Positions 39,096-49,608 of a stretch of DNA of 64,000 bases are shown here, in pieces. Within the stretch, counting starts at the first letter, position 1; every line of letters starts with the position of its first letter. The notes under the pieces are model-generated. The model made no database searches and was not told the origin of the DNA. It worked only from the letters and a program-made list of their open reading frames with translations. Origin of the DNA: Streptomyces tendae (GTDB lineage: Bacteria; Actinomycetota; Actinomycetes; Streptomycetales; Streptomycetaceae); assembly GCF_014650435.1 (NCBI RefSeq), contig NZ_BMUY01000009.1:62001-126000 (forward strand), in the 5' to 3' direction. The position numbers and the translations under genes were made by a program.

Positions 39096-41903
39096 ATGCC
39101 ACGGCGCACCCCACGCAACGCCCTCGACAGACTGAGAACTCCCCGCGGCCTCCACGGGTTCCTGAAGACCGCATCCGTATGCGCCCTCATTGCCGGACTT
39201 TTGTCACCGCTTTCCCCGGCCATGGCCGCCGGGAGCGGATCCGCCGAGGTCACGGCCGTCGACGCCGCCGCCAACGACCACTGCGGCGGCCAGTGTTCCG
39301 ACATCCTGCCGCCCGGCCAGAACGGCAACGCCACCCTCGCCCAGATCCTCCTCAACCAGGCGTTCGGCACCCAGCCCGCGCACGCCGAGGACCAGCTCGG
39401 CCCCTACGCCGGCCTCGCCACCGGCTACACCGGCCTCACCAACGACAAGATCAACACCTTCTTCAACGACGCCTCCTTCGGCGTCCCGGACGGTCAGGTC
39501 GCCTCCACCGTCCGCCCCGCCGGACGCGACGACGTCACCATCGTCCGCGACAAGAAGACCGGCGTGCCGCACATCACCGGCACCACCCGCTACGGCACCG
39601 AGTTCGGCGCCGGCTACGCCGCGGCCCAGGACCGGCTGTGGCTCATGGACCTCTTCCGGCACGTCGGACGCGGCCAGTTGACCCCCTTCGCCGGCGGTGC
39701 CCCCGCCAACCAGGGCCTGGAGCAGCAGTTCTGGCGCAGCGCCCCCTACACCGAGGACGACCTCGAGGCGCAGATCGAGAGCGCGGCCGCCAAGGCAGGG
39801 GAGCGCGGCGAGCTGGCCCTGGCCGACGTGGACGCCTACGTCGCCGGTGTCAACGCCTACATCGACGCCTCCGACAAGGGCCGCTACTTCCCCGGCGAGT
39901 ACGTCCTGACCGGCCACAAGGACGCCATCACCAACTCCGGCACCATCGAGCGCTTCAAGCGTACCGACCTGATCGCGCTGGCCTCCGTCATCGGCTCCCT
40001 CTTCGGCGCCGGAGGCGGCGGCGAGGTCAACAACGCGCTCTCCCTCCTCGCCGCCCAGGAGAAGTACGGCGTCGCCGAGGGCACCGAGGTCTGGGAGTCC
40101 TTCCGCCAGCGCAACGACCCCGAGGCCGTCCTCACCCAGCACGACGGCAGCTTCCCGTACCTGCCCACCCCGGACGACCCGCAGGGCCGCGCCCTGCCCG
40201 ACGCCGGGTCGGTCGAGCCGGAACCGCTGGTGTACGACCGTACGGGCAGCGCTGCCGCCGCGGGCGCGACCGGCGCATCGGCCAAGGCGGCGGACACCGC
40301 CGTGACCTCGGCGCGGCGCGGTATGTCCAACGCCCTCGTCGTCAGCGGCGAGCACACCGCCAGCGGCCACCCGGTCGCCGTCTTCGGACCGCAGACCGGC
40401 TACTTCGCGCCGCAGCTCCTCATGCTCCAGGAGATCCAGGGCCCCGGCATCAGCGCCCGCGGCGCCTCCTTCGCGGGCCTGAGCATGTACGTCGAACTCG
40501 GCCGCGGCCAGGACTACGCCTGGAGCGCCACCACCTCGGGCCAGGACATCATCGACACCTACGCGGTCGAGCTGTGCCAGGACGACTACCACTACCTCTA
40601 CCGCGGCACCTGCACGCCCATGGAGAAGGTCGAGCGGCACAACGCCTGGAAGCCCACCGTCGCCGACTCCACCGCCGCCGGCTCCTACACGATGCGGGTC
40701 TGGCGCACCAAGTACGGCCCCGTCGAGTCCCGCGCAACGGTCGGCGGCAAGAAGGTCGCCTACACCACCCTGCGCTCCTCCTACATGCACGAGGCCGACT
40801 CCATCATCGGCTTCCAGATGCTCAACGACCCGGACTACCTCAACAGCCCGCAGCGCTTCCAGGGCGCCGTCCAGCACATCAACTACACCTTCAACTGGTT
40901 CTACGCCGACTCCGAGCACACCGCGTACTACAACAGCGGCGACAACCCGGTGCGCGCGGACGGTGTCGACGCCGAGTTCCCGGTCTGGGCCCGGTCCGCG
41001 TACGAATGGCGGGGCTGGGACCCCGCCGACAACACCGCCCGCTACACCGGCGCCTCCGCCCACCCGCAGTCGGTCGACCAGGACTACTACGTCTCCTGGA
41101 ACAACAAGCAGGCCAAGGACTACCCCGCCGCCTCCTGGGGCAACGGCTCCGTCCACCGCGGCAACCTCCTCGACGACCGGGTGAAGAAGCTGGTCGCCGC
41201 AGGCGGCGTCACCCGGACCGCGCTGGTCAAGGCCATGGCCGAGGCGGGCCTCGCCGACCTGCGGGCCGAGGACGTCCTGCCCGACCTGCTGAAGGTGGTC
41301 GAGTCCGCACCGGTGACCGACCCGGCGGCGAAGACGGCCGTGGACCGGCTGAAGGCGTGGCTGTCCGCGGGCGGCCTGCGCACCGAGACCTCGGCGGGCT
41401 CCAAGAAGTACGCCCACGCCGACGCGATCCGCACCCTGGACGCCTGGTGGCCGCTGCTGGTGAAGGCCGAGTTCGAACCCGGCCTCGGCACCGACCTCTA
41501 CACCGCCTTCACCCGCAACCTGCCCGTCGACGAGTCCCCGTCCGCCGCCCACGGCCCGACCGGTGCCCACGCCGGCAGCGCCTTCCAGTACGGCTGGTGG
41601 AGCTATGTCGACAAGGACATCCGGTCCGTGCTCGGTGAGTCCGTCAAGGGTCCGCTCGCGCACACGTACTGCGGCGACGGCGACCTCGCCGCCTGCCGGG
41701 ACTCCCTGGTCTCCACCCTGAAGGAGGCGGCGGGCCGCACGGCCGCCCAGGTCTATCCAGGCGACGACAGCTGCTCGGCGGGGGACCAGTGGTGCGCCGA
41801 CTCGGTGATCCACCGCACCCTCGGCGGCATCAAGCACGGCGGCATCAGCTGGCAGAACCGGCCGACCTACCAGCAGGTCGTGGAGTTCACGTCCCACCGG
41901 TGA
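39096..41903 (+). CDS. Secreted penicillin-acylase-family Ntn hydrolase
   Basis: 935 residues, GGGAGGAG before the ATG. Signal peptide SVCALIAGLLSPLSPAMAAG. Precursor logic: alpha part to about residue 400, a spacer ending ARRGM, then the new N-terminus SNALVVSGEHTASGHPVAV with Ser 411 as the nucleophile, followed by FAGLSMYVELGRGQDYAWSATTSGQDI (the GRN/AWS substrate pocket). Activities in the family include acyl-homoserine lactone, aculeacin and penicillin acylation reversal. An unusual leader of about 60 residues (NDHCGGQCSDILPPGQNGNATLAQILL) separates the signal peptide from the alpha chain. Confidence 0.9.
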   Translation: MPRRTPRNALDRLRTPRGLHGFLKTASVCALIAGLLSPLSPAMAAGSGSAEVTAVDAAANDHCGGQCSDILPPGQNGNATLAQILLNQAFGTQPAHAEDQLGPYAGLATGYTGLTNDKINTFFNDASFGVPDGQVASTVRPAGRDDVTIVRDKKTGVPHITGTTRYGTEFGAGYAAAQDRLWLMDLFRHVGRGQLTPFAGGAPANQGLEQQFWRSAPYTEDDLEAQIESAAAKAGERGELALADVDAYVAGVNAYIDASDKGRYFPGEYVLTGHKDAITNSGTIERFKRTDLIALASVIGSLFGAGGGGEVNNALSLLAAQEKYGVAEGTEVWESFRQRNDPEAVLTQHDGSFPYLPTPDDPQGRALPDAGSVEPEPLVYDRTGSAAAAGATGASAKAADTAVTSARRGMSNALVVSGEHTASGHPVAVFGPQTGYFAPQLLMLQEIQGPGISARGASFAGLSMYVELGRGQDYAWSATTSGQDIIDTYAVELCQDDYHYLYRGTCTPMEKVERHNAWKPTVADSTAAGSYTMRVWRTKYGPVESRATVGGKKVAYTTLRSSYMHEADSIIGFQMLNDPDYLNSPQRFQGAVQHINYTFNWFYADSEHTAYYNSGDNPVRADGVDAEFPVWARSAYEWRGWDPADNTARYTGASAHPQSVDQDYYVSWNNKQAKDYPAASWGNGSVHRGNLLDDRVKKLVAAGGVTRTALVKAMAEAGLADLRAEDVLPDLLKVVESAPVTDPAAKTAVDRLKAWLSAGGLRTETSAGSKKYAHADAIRTLDAWWPLLVKAEFEPGLGTDLYTAFTRNLPVDESPSAAHGPTGAHAGSAFQYGWWSYVDKDIRSVLGESVKGPLAHTYCGDGDLAACRDSLVSTLKEAAGRTAAQVYPGDDSCSAGDQWCADSVIHRTLGGIKHGGISWQNRPTYQQVVEFTSHR

Positions 41904-41919
41904 CCGGCCGGCCCGCAGG

Positions 41920-43182
41920 TCACCTGTAGAGGAGGTACTGGCGGCGTGTCCTGCGGAACGCCGCCAGTTCCGCCTCCCAGCCGGCCACCACGTCGTCGGT
42001 GTCCGCACCGGCGTCGATCATCGTGCGCACCTGCGTGGACCCGGTGAGCTTGTCGATCCAGTTGTCCGACCGCCAGGCGAAGCCGTCCCAGGTCCGCTTG
42101 GCGGTCACCAGGAGGGCGATTCCGGTGCGCACCGGGTCGAACGCGGCCCGGTCGTGCACGTGGAGCTGCACACCGCCGACGGTCTTCCCCTGGAACTTGG
42201 AGAATGTGGGCGCGAAGTACGCCTCCCTGAACCGCACACCCGGCAGCCCGAGTTCGTTCACGGCGGCGGCCCAGCTCCCGTCGACGCCCTCGGCGCCCAG
42301 CAGCTCGAACGGGCGGGTCGTGCCGCGGCCCTCGGAGAGGTTCGTGCCCTCGAACAGACAGGTCCCCGAGTACACCAGCGCGCACTCCGGTGTCGGCATG
42401 TTCGGGCTCGGCGGCACCCAGGGCAGCCCCCAGGCGTCGTAGAACTCCGAGCGCCTCCAGCCCGACATCGTCACCGTCTCCAGCGGAACTGGCGAGGTCA
42501 GGAACTCGCCGTTGAAGAGCAGGGCCAGCTCGGCGACCGTCATGCCGTGGGCCTGCGCGATCGGCTGCCGCCCGACGAAGGTCGCGAACTCCTTGTGCAG
42601 GACCGGGCCGAGGGCCGCCCGCCCGGTCACCGGGTTCGGCCGGTCCAGGACCACGAACCGCTTCCCCGCGAGCGAGGCCGCCTCCATGCAGTCGAACAGC
42701 GTCCAGATGTACGTGTAGAAACGCGCGCCCACGTCCTGGATGTCGAAGACGACGGTGTCCACGCCGGACGCCGTGAACACGTCCGCGAGCGGCTGCCCGC
42801 TCTTCAGGTACGTGTCGTACACCGGCAGCCCGGTCGCGGGGTCGTCGTAGCGGCCCTCGGAGCCGCCCGCCTGCGCCGTACCGCGGAAGCCGTGCTCGGG
42901 GCCGAAGACGGCGGTCAGGTTCACCCGGTCGTCGGCGTGCATGACGTCGACGATGTGGCGTACGTCCCGGGTGATGCCGGTCGGGTTGGTGACGACGCCG
43001 ACCTTCTGCCCCCTGAGCGGCGCGTAGCCGTCGTCGGCGAGGCGCTCGAAGCCGGTGCGCAGCCGGCGGCCCCCGTGCCCGGCGGGCGCGGCCTGCGCCG
43101 TGCCCGCCGACGCGGTGGCGGCCGTGGTGCCGGCCGCCACCGCGGCCGTCGTGGCGAGCAGGTTGCGTCTGGACAGCGTCAT
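41920..43182 (-). CDS. Tat-exported DUF1343 protein (NamZ-like exo-muramidase)
   Basis: 420 residues from ATG 43182, GGAGG before it. Twin-arginine signal LSRRNLLATTAAVAAG. DUF1343 marks: VGVVTNPTGITRDVRHIVDVMHAD, FGPEHGFRGTAQAGG, VFDIQDVGARFYTYIWTLFDCMEAA, VVLDRPNPV, CLFEGTNLSEGRGTTRPFELLGAE. Family knowledge: NamZ removes N-acetylmuramic acid from muropeptide ends, so a cell-wall-recycling role outside the membrane is likely. Convergent with the acylase gene. Confidence 0.9.
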   Translation of the reverse strand: MTLSRRNLLATTAAVAAGTTAATASAGTAQAAPAGHGGRRLRTGFERLADDGYAPLRGQKVGVVTNPTGITRDVRHIVDVMHADDRVNLTAVFGPEHGFRGTAQAGGSEGRYDDPATGLPVYDTYLKSGQPLADVFTASGVDTVVFDIQDVGARFYTYIWTLFDCMEAASLAGKRFVVLDRPNPVTGRAALGPVLHKEFATFVGRQPIAQAHGMTVAELALLFNGEFLTSPVPLETVTMSGWRRSEFYDAWGLPWVPPSPNMPTPECALVYSGTCLFEGTNLSEGRGTTRPFELLGAEGVDGSWAAAVNELGLPGVRFREAYFAPTFSKFQGKTVGGVQLHVHDRAAFDPVRTGIALLVTAKRTWDGFAWRSDNWIDKLTGSTQVRTMIDAGADTDDVVAGWEAELAAFRRTRRQYLLYR

Positions 43183-43285
43183 GCGGTGACCTCCGTGATC
43201 GCGGCGGGTGTCATGCGCACGCACGCTAACCCGCACCCCGGCGCCCGGGGAATGGAGTAGACCGCGGTTCACCTCTTCCGTACGA

Positions 43286-43305
43286 CATACCGACTGGTTA
43301 GTCTG
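43286..43305. promoter_or_regulatory. ATACCGACCGGT-type palindrome, copy C
   Basis: ACATACCGACTGGTTAGTCT, 49 bp before the SDR start. The left half matches sites A and B (CATACCGAC-N-GGT); the right half is degenerate. TAGTCT within it could be the -10 box. Confidence 0.6.
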
Positions 43306-43354
43306 GCGCTGCAACAGGGAGCGAGTCGTGCCCGAGCCGTGTCGAAGGAGACCG

Positions 43355-44125
43355 ATGGTGGAAGCCGTGCAGGACGCCGGAGTCGTCGTCACCGGGGCGG
43401 GAGGCGGCATCGGAGCCGCGCTGGCCCGCCGCTTCGCCGCCGAGGGGGCCCGGGTCGTCGTCAACGACCTGGACGCCGGCCGGGCGAAGGCCGTCGCCGA
43501 CGAGATCGGCGGCATCGCCGTCCCCGGCGACGCCTCCGCGATCGTCACCGAGGCCCGCGACGCGCTGGGCGGCAGGGTCGACGTGTACTGCGCCAACGCG
43601 GGTGTCGGCTGCGGCGGTACGGAGGCCGCCGAGGAGGCCGTCTGGGCACTCGCCTGGGACGTCAACGTCATGGCCCACGTGCGGGCGGCCCACGAACTGC
43701 TCCCCGACTGGCTGGAGCGCGGCAGCGGCCGCTTCGTCTCCACCGTCTCGGCCGCCGGACTGCTCACCATGATCGGAGCCGCCCCCTACAGCGTCACCAA
43801 GCACGGCGCGTACGCCTTCGCCGAGTGGCTGTCCCTGACGTACCGCCACCGCGGGGTCAAGGTCCACGCCATCTGTCCGCAAGGGGTGCGCACCGACATG
43901 CTCACTGCCAGCGGCAGTGCGGGCGAACTGGTGCTCCAGCCCACCGCGATCGAGCCGCAGGACGTCGCGGACGCCCTGTTCAAGGGCATCGAGGAGGACC
44001 GCTTCCTGATCCTGCCGCACCCCGAGGTGGCGCAGTACTACCAGGCCCGGGCCACCGAACCCGACCGCTGGCTGCACGGCATGAACCGGCTCCAGCGGCA
44101 GTGGGAGGAGGCGACGGCCCGGTGA
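43355..44125 (+). CDS. Short-chain dehydrogenase/reductase (LvaD-like candidate)
   Basis: 256 residues from ATG 43355 with GAAGGAG before it. Rossmann motif VVTGAGGGIGAALARRF, NAG-type YCANAGVG, catalytic Ser and Tyr-X3-Lys in PYSVTKHGA. First gene of an operon with an acyl-CoA ligase and a TetR gene; stop overlaps the ligase start (GTGA). In the proposed 4-hydroxyacid pathway it would interconvert a 4-keto- and 4-hydroxyacyl-CoA. Generic SDR, so substrate is inferred only from context. Confidence 0.88.
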   Translation: MVEAVQDAGVVVTGAGGGIGAALARRFAAEGARVVVNDLDAGRAKAVADEIGGIAVPGDASAIVTEARDALGGRVDVYCANAGVGCGGTEAAEEAVWALAWDVNVMAHVRAAHELLPDWLERGSGRFVSTVSAAGLLTMIGAAPYSVTKHGAYAFAEWLSLTYRHRGVKVHAICPQGVRTDMLTASGSAGELVLQPTAIEPQDVADALFKGIEEDRFLILPHPEVAQYYQARATEPDRWLHGMNRLQRQWEEATAR

Positions 44126-45792
44126 CCGGCTCCCGCTACGCGGCCAGGCCCTGGCTCGGCCTGCTGACCGACGCGCAGAAGGCCCCGCTCGACCCCGACG
44201 CTTCCCTCGTGCACGCCCTGCGCCGGGCGGCCGCCGAGGCCCCCGACCGCGCTTTCCTCGCCTACTTCGACGGCCGCCTCACCTACCGCGAGGTGGACGA
44301 GCTGAGCGACTCCGTCGCCGGGCACCTCGTCGCGCGCGGCCTGGAGCGCGGCGACCGGGTCGCCGTCCTGCTGCAGAACTCCCCGCACTTCGTGCTCGCC
44401 GTGCTGGGCGCCTGGAAGGCGGGCGCGGTCGTCGTGCCCGTCAACCCGATGTACAAGTCGGGGGAGGTCGGCCACGTCCTGCGGGACGGTGAGGTGGCCG
44501 CGCTGATCTGCTCCGACCGGGCCTGGGAGTCGTACCTGCGCGAGACGGCCGCCGACTCGCCGGTGCGGATCGTGCTCACGGGGTGCGAGTTGGACTTCCA
44601 GACCCGCCAGGACGCGCGCGTGCTGACGTTCGAGCGGCTGCCGGACGCCCCCGACGCCGACGACCTCGCCCGGGTGGCCCGCGCCGGCCACCGGGCGCCC
44701 GAGGGCCGCGACCCGCAGCCCGGCGACACCGCGCTCATCAGCTACACCTCGGGCACCAGCGGCACGCCCAAGGGTGCCACCAACACCCACCGCAACATCA
44801 TGTACAACGCCGAGCGGCAGCGCACCGGGCTCGGCCTGCCCGCGGCGCCGGTCTACTTCGCGCTGGCCCCGTTGTTCCACATCACCGGCATGGTCTGCGA
44901 GTTCGGCGCCTGCCTGAACAGCGTGGGCACCCTCGTCCTGGCGTACCGCTTCGAGGCGGGTGTCGTCCTGGACGCGTTCGCCGAGCACCGGCCGCACTAC
45001 ACGGTCGGCCCGTCCACCGCCTTCATGGCGCTCGCCGCCCACCCCTCGGTCACCCGGGAGCACTTCGCGTCCTTCGCGAACATCTCCTCGGGCGGCGCCC
45101 CGCTGCCGCCCGCCCTGGTGGAGAAGTTCCGCGCGGGCTTCGGCCCGTACATCCGCAACGGCTACGGACTCACCGAGTGCACCGCGCCCTGCGCCTCCGT
45201 ACCGCCGCACCTGGAGGCCCCGGTGGATCCCGTCTCGGGGACCCTCGCGGTCGGCGTGCCCGGCCCCGAGAGCGTCGTGCGGATCGTCGACGACCAGGGC
45301 GCGGAGGTGCCGTTCGGGGAGCAGGGCGAGATCGTCGTGAGCGGCCCCCAGGTCGTCCCCGGCTACTGGCGCCGCCCGGACGCCACCGCCGAGACCTTCC
45401 CCGGCGGTGAACTGCGCACCGGGGACATCGGCTTCATGGACGCCCAGGGGTGGCTCTACGTCGTCGACCGCAAGAAGGACATGATCAACGCCTCCGGCTT
45501 CAAGGTCTGGCCGCGCGAGGTCGAGGACGTGCTGTACACCCACCCAGCGGTGCGCGAGGCCGCCGTCGTCGGCGTGCCCGACGGGTACCGCGGGGAGACC
45601 GTCAAGGCCTACATCAGCCTCCGGCCGGGCGCCGCCACGGACCCGGACGCCCTCGTCGCCTACTGCGAGGAGAGACTGGCCGCCTACAAATACCCGCGCC
45701 AGGTGGAGATCCTGCCCGACTTGCCGAAGACGGCGAGTGGGAAGATCCTCCGTCGGGAACTGCGTTCCGGTAATGACGGGACGCAGCAGTGA
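44122..45792 (+). CDS. AMP-dependent acyl-CoA synthetase (LvaE-like candidate)
   Basis: 556 residues. P-loop YTSGTSGTPKGATNTHRN, A4 region FNISSGGAPLPPALVEKF, A5 NGYGLTECTAP, A8 GWLYVVDRKKDMINASGFKVWPREVE and the terminal catalytic Lys in LPKTASGKILRREL. Activates a free acid to acyl-CoA. Start is a GTG overlapping the SDR stop. It lacks a membrane segment. Confidence 0.92.
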   Translation: MTGSRYAARPWLGLLTDAQKAPLDPDASLVHALRRAAAEAPDRAFLAYFDGRLTYREVDELSDSVAGHLVARGLERGDRVAVLLQNSPHFVLAVLGAWKAGAVVVPVNPMYKSGEVGHVLRDGEVAALICSDRAWESYLRETAADSPVRIVLTGCELDFQTRQDARVLTFERLPDAPDADDLARVARAGHRAPEGRDPQPGDTALISYTSGTSGTPKGATNTHRNIMYNAERQRTGLGLPAAPVYFALAPLFHITGMVCEFGACLNSVGTLVLAYRFEAGVVLDAFAEHRPHYTVGPSTAFMALAAHPSVTREHFASFANISSGGAPLPPALVEKFRAGFGPYIRNGYGLTECTAPCASVPPHLEAPVDPVSGTLAVGVPGPESVVRIVDDQGAEVPFGEQGEIVVSGPQVVPGYWRRPDATAETFPGGELRTGDIGFMDAQGWLYVVDRKKDMINASGFKVWPREVEDVLYTHPAVREAAVVGVPDGYRGETVKAYISLRPGAATDPDALVAYCEERLAAYKYPRQVEILPDLPKTASGKILRRELRSGNDGTQQ

Positions 45793-45816
45793 ACGGACAG
45801 TGAAAAGGAAAGGCAG

Positions 45817-46419
45817 GTGACGGCAGTGCCCAGGACCACGGACGGGGACGGCACTCCGGTGCCGCAGCGGCTCCTGGCCGCCGCCACCCGGCTCTTCGCC
45901 GAGCAGGGCTACGACCGCACCTCGGTACAGGAGATCGTCGAGGCGGCAGGCGTCACCAAGGGGGCGCTCTACCACTACTTCGGCTCCAAGGACGACCTGC
46001 TGCACGAGGTGTACGCGCGCGTGCTGCGCCTTCAACAGGAACGCCTGGACGCCTTCGCGGACGCCGACGAGCCGGTCGAGAAGCGGGTGCGGGACGCGGC
46101 GGCCGACGTCGTCGTCACCACCATCGACAACCTCGACGACGCGTCGATCTTCTTCCGGTCCATGCACCAGCTCAGCCCGGAGAAGAACAAGCAGGTGCGC
46201 GCCGAGCGCCGCCGCTACCACGAGCGCTTCCGCGCACTGATCGAGGAGGGCCAGCGGACCGGCGTCTTCACCAAGGAGACCCCGGCCGACCTGGTGGTGG
46301 ACTACCACTTCGGGTCCATCCACCACCTGTCCACCTGGTACCGGCCGAACGGGCCGCTCAGCCCGCAGGAGGTCGCCGACCACCTGGCCGATCTGCTGCT
46401 GCGGGCCCTGCGGCCATGA
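45817..46419 (+). CDS. TetR-family regulator of the flanking acyl-CoA operons
   Basis: 200 residues from GTG 45817. HTH: RLLAAATRLFAEQGYDRTSVQEIVEAAGVTKGALYHYFGSKDDLLHEV; ligand domain with SIFFRSMHQLSPEKNKQVRAERRRYHERFRALIEEG, as in FadR-type and acyl-CoA-binding TetR proteins. Third gene of the SDR/ligase operon. Candidate ligand for the ATACCGACCGGT sites at 43286, 48770 and perhaps 21541. Confidence 0.88.
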   Translation: MTAVPRTTDGDGTPVPQRLLAAATRLFAEQGYDRTSVQEIVEAAGVTKGALYHYFGSKDDLLHEVYARVLRLQQERLDAFADADEPVEKRVRDAAADVVVTTIDNLDDASIFFRSMHQLSPEKNKQVRAERRRYHERFRALIEEGQRTGVFTKETPADLVVDYHFGSIHHLSTWYRPNGPLSPQEVADHLADLLLRALRP

Positions 46420-46430
46420 CACGACCGTGC

Positions 46431-46461
46431 GGCGCGCCCCCGGAGTCCCCGGGGGCGCGCC
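46431..46461. terminator. Bidirectional terminator between TetR and acyl-CoA dehydrogenase
   Basis: Perfect 13-bp stem GGCGCGCCCCCGG-AGTCC-CCGGGGGCGCGCC followed by TTCGTTCGTTC, between two convergent genes. Confidence 0.85.
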
Positions 46462-46482
46462 TTCGTTCGTTCAGAAGTACGT

Positions 46483-47697
<1,215 letters not shown>

Positions 47698-47704
47698 GGC
47701 GGGG

Positions 47705-48730
47705 TCAGCCCTCCTGAAGGGTGGTCAGGCCGTGCTCGATGAAGACGGGGACGAGGTCGCCGATGCGGTCGAAACCGCGGCCGACCGTCTGGCCCAGCGT
47801 GTAGCGGTAGTGGATGCCCTCCAGGATCACGGCGAGCTTGAACCACGCGAACGCCGTGTACCAGGCGACGGCGGACACGTCGCGCCCCGAGCGCGTGGCG
47901 TACCGCTCGATCAGCTCGGCGGGGGCGGGGTGGCCGGGGGCCTGTGCCGTGGTGGAGACGGGGGAGTCGGGCATGCCGAGCGGACTGCTGTACATCGCCA
48001 GCAGGCCGAGGTCGGTGAGCGGGTCGCCGAGGGTGGACATCTCCCAGTCGAGGATCGCCCGGATCTCGTCGTTCTCCCCGCCGATCAGGACGTTGTCGAG
48101 GCGGTAGTCGCCGTGCACGACGGTGGGGGCGGGCGAGCGGGGCAGTTCCCGGCCGAGGGTGGCGTGCAGTTCGTCGATGCCGGCCAGGTCGCGGTTGCGG
48201 GAGGCGTCGAGTTGCTTGGCCCAGCGGCGGAGCTGGCGGTCCAGGAAGCCGTCGGGGCGGCCGAAGTCCGCGAGGCCCGCCTCGGCGGGGTCCACCGCGT
48301 GCAGGCCGACCAGTGTGTCGACCAGGTTCAGCACGGCGGCGCGGGTGCGCTCGGGGCCGAGGGGGGCGAGCTGTTCCGCGGTGCGGAACGGGGTGCCCTC
48401 TACGAACTCCATCACGTAGAACGGCGCTCCCAGCACCTCCTCGTCCTCGCACAGGAGTACCGGGCGCGGGACGGGCACGTCGGTCGGGTGCAGGGCGCTG
48501 ATGACGCGGTGCTCGCGCCGCATGTCGTGCGCGGTGGCCAGGACGTGGCCGAGCGGTGGGCGTCGTACGACCCAGCGGGCGGCGCCGTCCGAGACGGCGT
48601 ACGTGAGGTTCGACCGTCCGCCCTCGATCAGCCGGCCGGACAGCGGACCGGTCACCAGGCCGGGCCGCTCGCGGTCGAGCAGGACGCGCAACCGGTCGAG
48701 ATCGAGTCCGGGCGGGTGGTCGGGGCTCAT
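47705..48730 (-). CDS. APH-family phosphotransferase (LvaA/ACAD11 kinase-domain-like)
   Basis: 341 residues from ATG 48730, AGGGAGAG before it. Kinase-like: GRLIEGGRSNLTYAVSDG, PTDVPVPRPVLLCEDEEVLGAPFYVMEFVEG, catalytic loop VVHGDYRLDNVLIGG and metal Asp in AILDWEMSTLGDPLTDLG. The pattern fits the aminoglycoside-phosphotransferase domain of ACAD10/11 and LvaA rather than true antibiotic kinases. Predicted to phosphorylate the 4-hydroxyl of an acyl-CoA before elimination by the adjacent dehydrogenase. Overlapping site B sits 39 bp upstream. Confidence 0.88.
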   Translation of the reverse strand: MSPDHPPGLDLDRLRVLLDRERPGLVTGPLSGRLIEGGRSNLTYAVSDGAARWVVRRPPLGHVLATAHDMRREHRVISALHPTDVPVPRPVLLCEDEEVLGAPFYVMEFVEGTPFRTAEQLAPLGPERTRAAVLNLVDTLVGLHAVDPAEAGLADFGRPDGFLDRQLRRWAKQLDASRNRDLAGIDELHATLGRELPRSPAPTVVHGDYRLDNVLIGGENDEIRAILDWEMSTLGDPLTDLGLLAMYSSPLGMPDSPVSTTAQAPGHPAPAELIERYATRSGRDVSAVAWYTAFAWFKLAVILEGIHYRYTLGQTVGRGFDRIGDLVPVFIEHGLTTLQEG

Positions 48731-48769
48731 CGTCTCTCCCTGGGACGGGTGAACAGTACCCGACACATG

Positions 48770-48789
48770 ATGCCGACCGGTCGGTATGC
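48770..48789. promoter_or_regulatory. ATACCGACCGGT-type palindrome, copy B
   Basis: ATGCCGACCGGTCGGTATGC; the inner CCGACCGGTCGG is a perfect 12-bp palindrome. Identical to site A (21541) except one base. 39 bp before the phosphotransferase start. Confidence 0.8.
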
Positions 48790-48854
48790 CGTCCAGTGGG
48801 CGGGCGGAACGTGATCGGCGTTACGGCCGGCCGGTTCTGCGGGGTCTCCCCGTC

Positions 48855-49184
48855 TCAGAAGACGAGGAACGCGCCGCAGACTGCCAGGGCCAGCGTGCAC
48901 AGGGCCGCGGCGGCGGCGTGCGCCGGGGTGAGGGCGCGGGGGCGGTGCGCGGCGGCGAGGGTGCCGATGCGGCCGTGGGCGATCCGGAGGAAGGCCAGCC
49001 AGAGGGCGCAGCACAGGGCGGCGGCGAGCACCGAGACGGCCGTCGCGCCGCCGTGCACCGCGGTCTTCGCGGCGAGTACGGCGACGACCGTGGCGGACAG
49101 GGTGGTGCGGCGCCAGGCGAGCCGGGTGCGCTCGGGCTGGAGCCCGGGGTCGCGGTCCGGGGGTGCCGCGTCGGCGCCGCTCAC
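48855..49184 (-). CDS. DUF202 membrane protein, second copy
   Basis: 109 residues from GTG 49184. DUF202 mark ERTRLAWRRTTLS near the start, then three membrane helices (TVVAVLAAKTAVHGGATAVSVLAAALCCALWLAFL; AAAAALCTLALAVCGAFLVF). Starts two bases after the upstream DUF202 stop, so the two are coupled. Function unknown. Confidence 0.82.
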   Translation of the reverse strand: MSGADAAPPDRDPGLQPERTRLAWRRTTLSATVVAVLAAKTAVHGGATAVSVLAAALCCALWLAFLRIAHGRIGTLAAAHRPRALTPAHAAAAALCTLALAVCGAFLVF

Positions 49185-49186
49185 GC

Positions 49187-49579
49187 TCAGGCCTCCCAGC
49201 CGACGAGGACCACCACGACCATGACCACGGCGACCACGGCGACGACCAGGCTGAGCAGCGCCGGGAAGCGCGAGACGGGAAGGTCCTCGCCCCGGCGCAT
49301 GGCGCGTTCGCAGCGCGCCCAGTGGTTCACGGCCCGCAGCGAGCACAGCACACCGGCGACGAGCAGGGCGAGCGCGAGCCCGACCCGCCAGCCCCAGCGC
49401 AGGTCGGGCAGGAACTGGTCCACCGCGAACCCGCCGCCGATCAGGGCGAGGGCGGTACGCAGCCAGGCCAGGAACGTCCGCTCGTTGGCCAGCGAGAACC
49501 GGTAGTCGGGGGTTCCCCCTTCCTGCCGTACCTCCGCAGGCACGAACCACAACCGGACGCTCCGCACGAAATCGATCAC
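49187..49579 (-). CDS. DUF202 (YidH-like) membrane protein
   Basis: 130 residues. DUF202 signature YRFSLANERTFLAWLRTALALIGGGFAVDQFLP, then two more helices (VGLALALLVAGVLCSLRAV; LLSLVVAVVAVVMVVVVLVGW). Two-gene operon with the next DUF202 gene; together they may form a heteromer. The family has no settled role. Confidence 0.88.
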   Translation of the reverse strand: MIDFVRSVRLWFVPAEVRQEGGTPDYRFSLANERTFLAWLRTALALIGGGFAVDQFLPDLRWGWRVGLALALLVAGVLCSLRAVNHWARCERAMRRGEDLPVSRFPALLSLVVAVVAVVMVVVVLVGWEA

Positions 49580-49608
49580 CCGGGGACCCTATCCGGCCCC
49601 CGCCGCGG

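Noticed and set aside
39204..42008. 934-codon frame antisense to the penicillin-acylase gene
   Set aside because: High-GC genes create long open antisense frames; the sequence is Gly/Val/Arg-rich with no domains, and the plus-strand gene is convincing.
44038..46422. 794-codon minus-strand frame over the ligase and TetR genes
   Set aside because: Antisense shadow of recognised genes; no domain.
47705..48730. Aminoglycoside resistance gene
   Set aside because: Although of the APH fold, its sequence pattern and dehydrogenase partner match ACAD10/11 and LvaA-like kinases.
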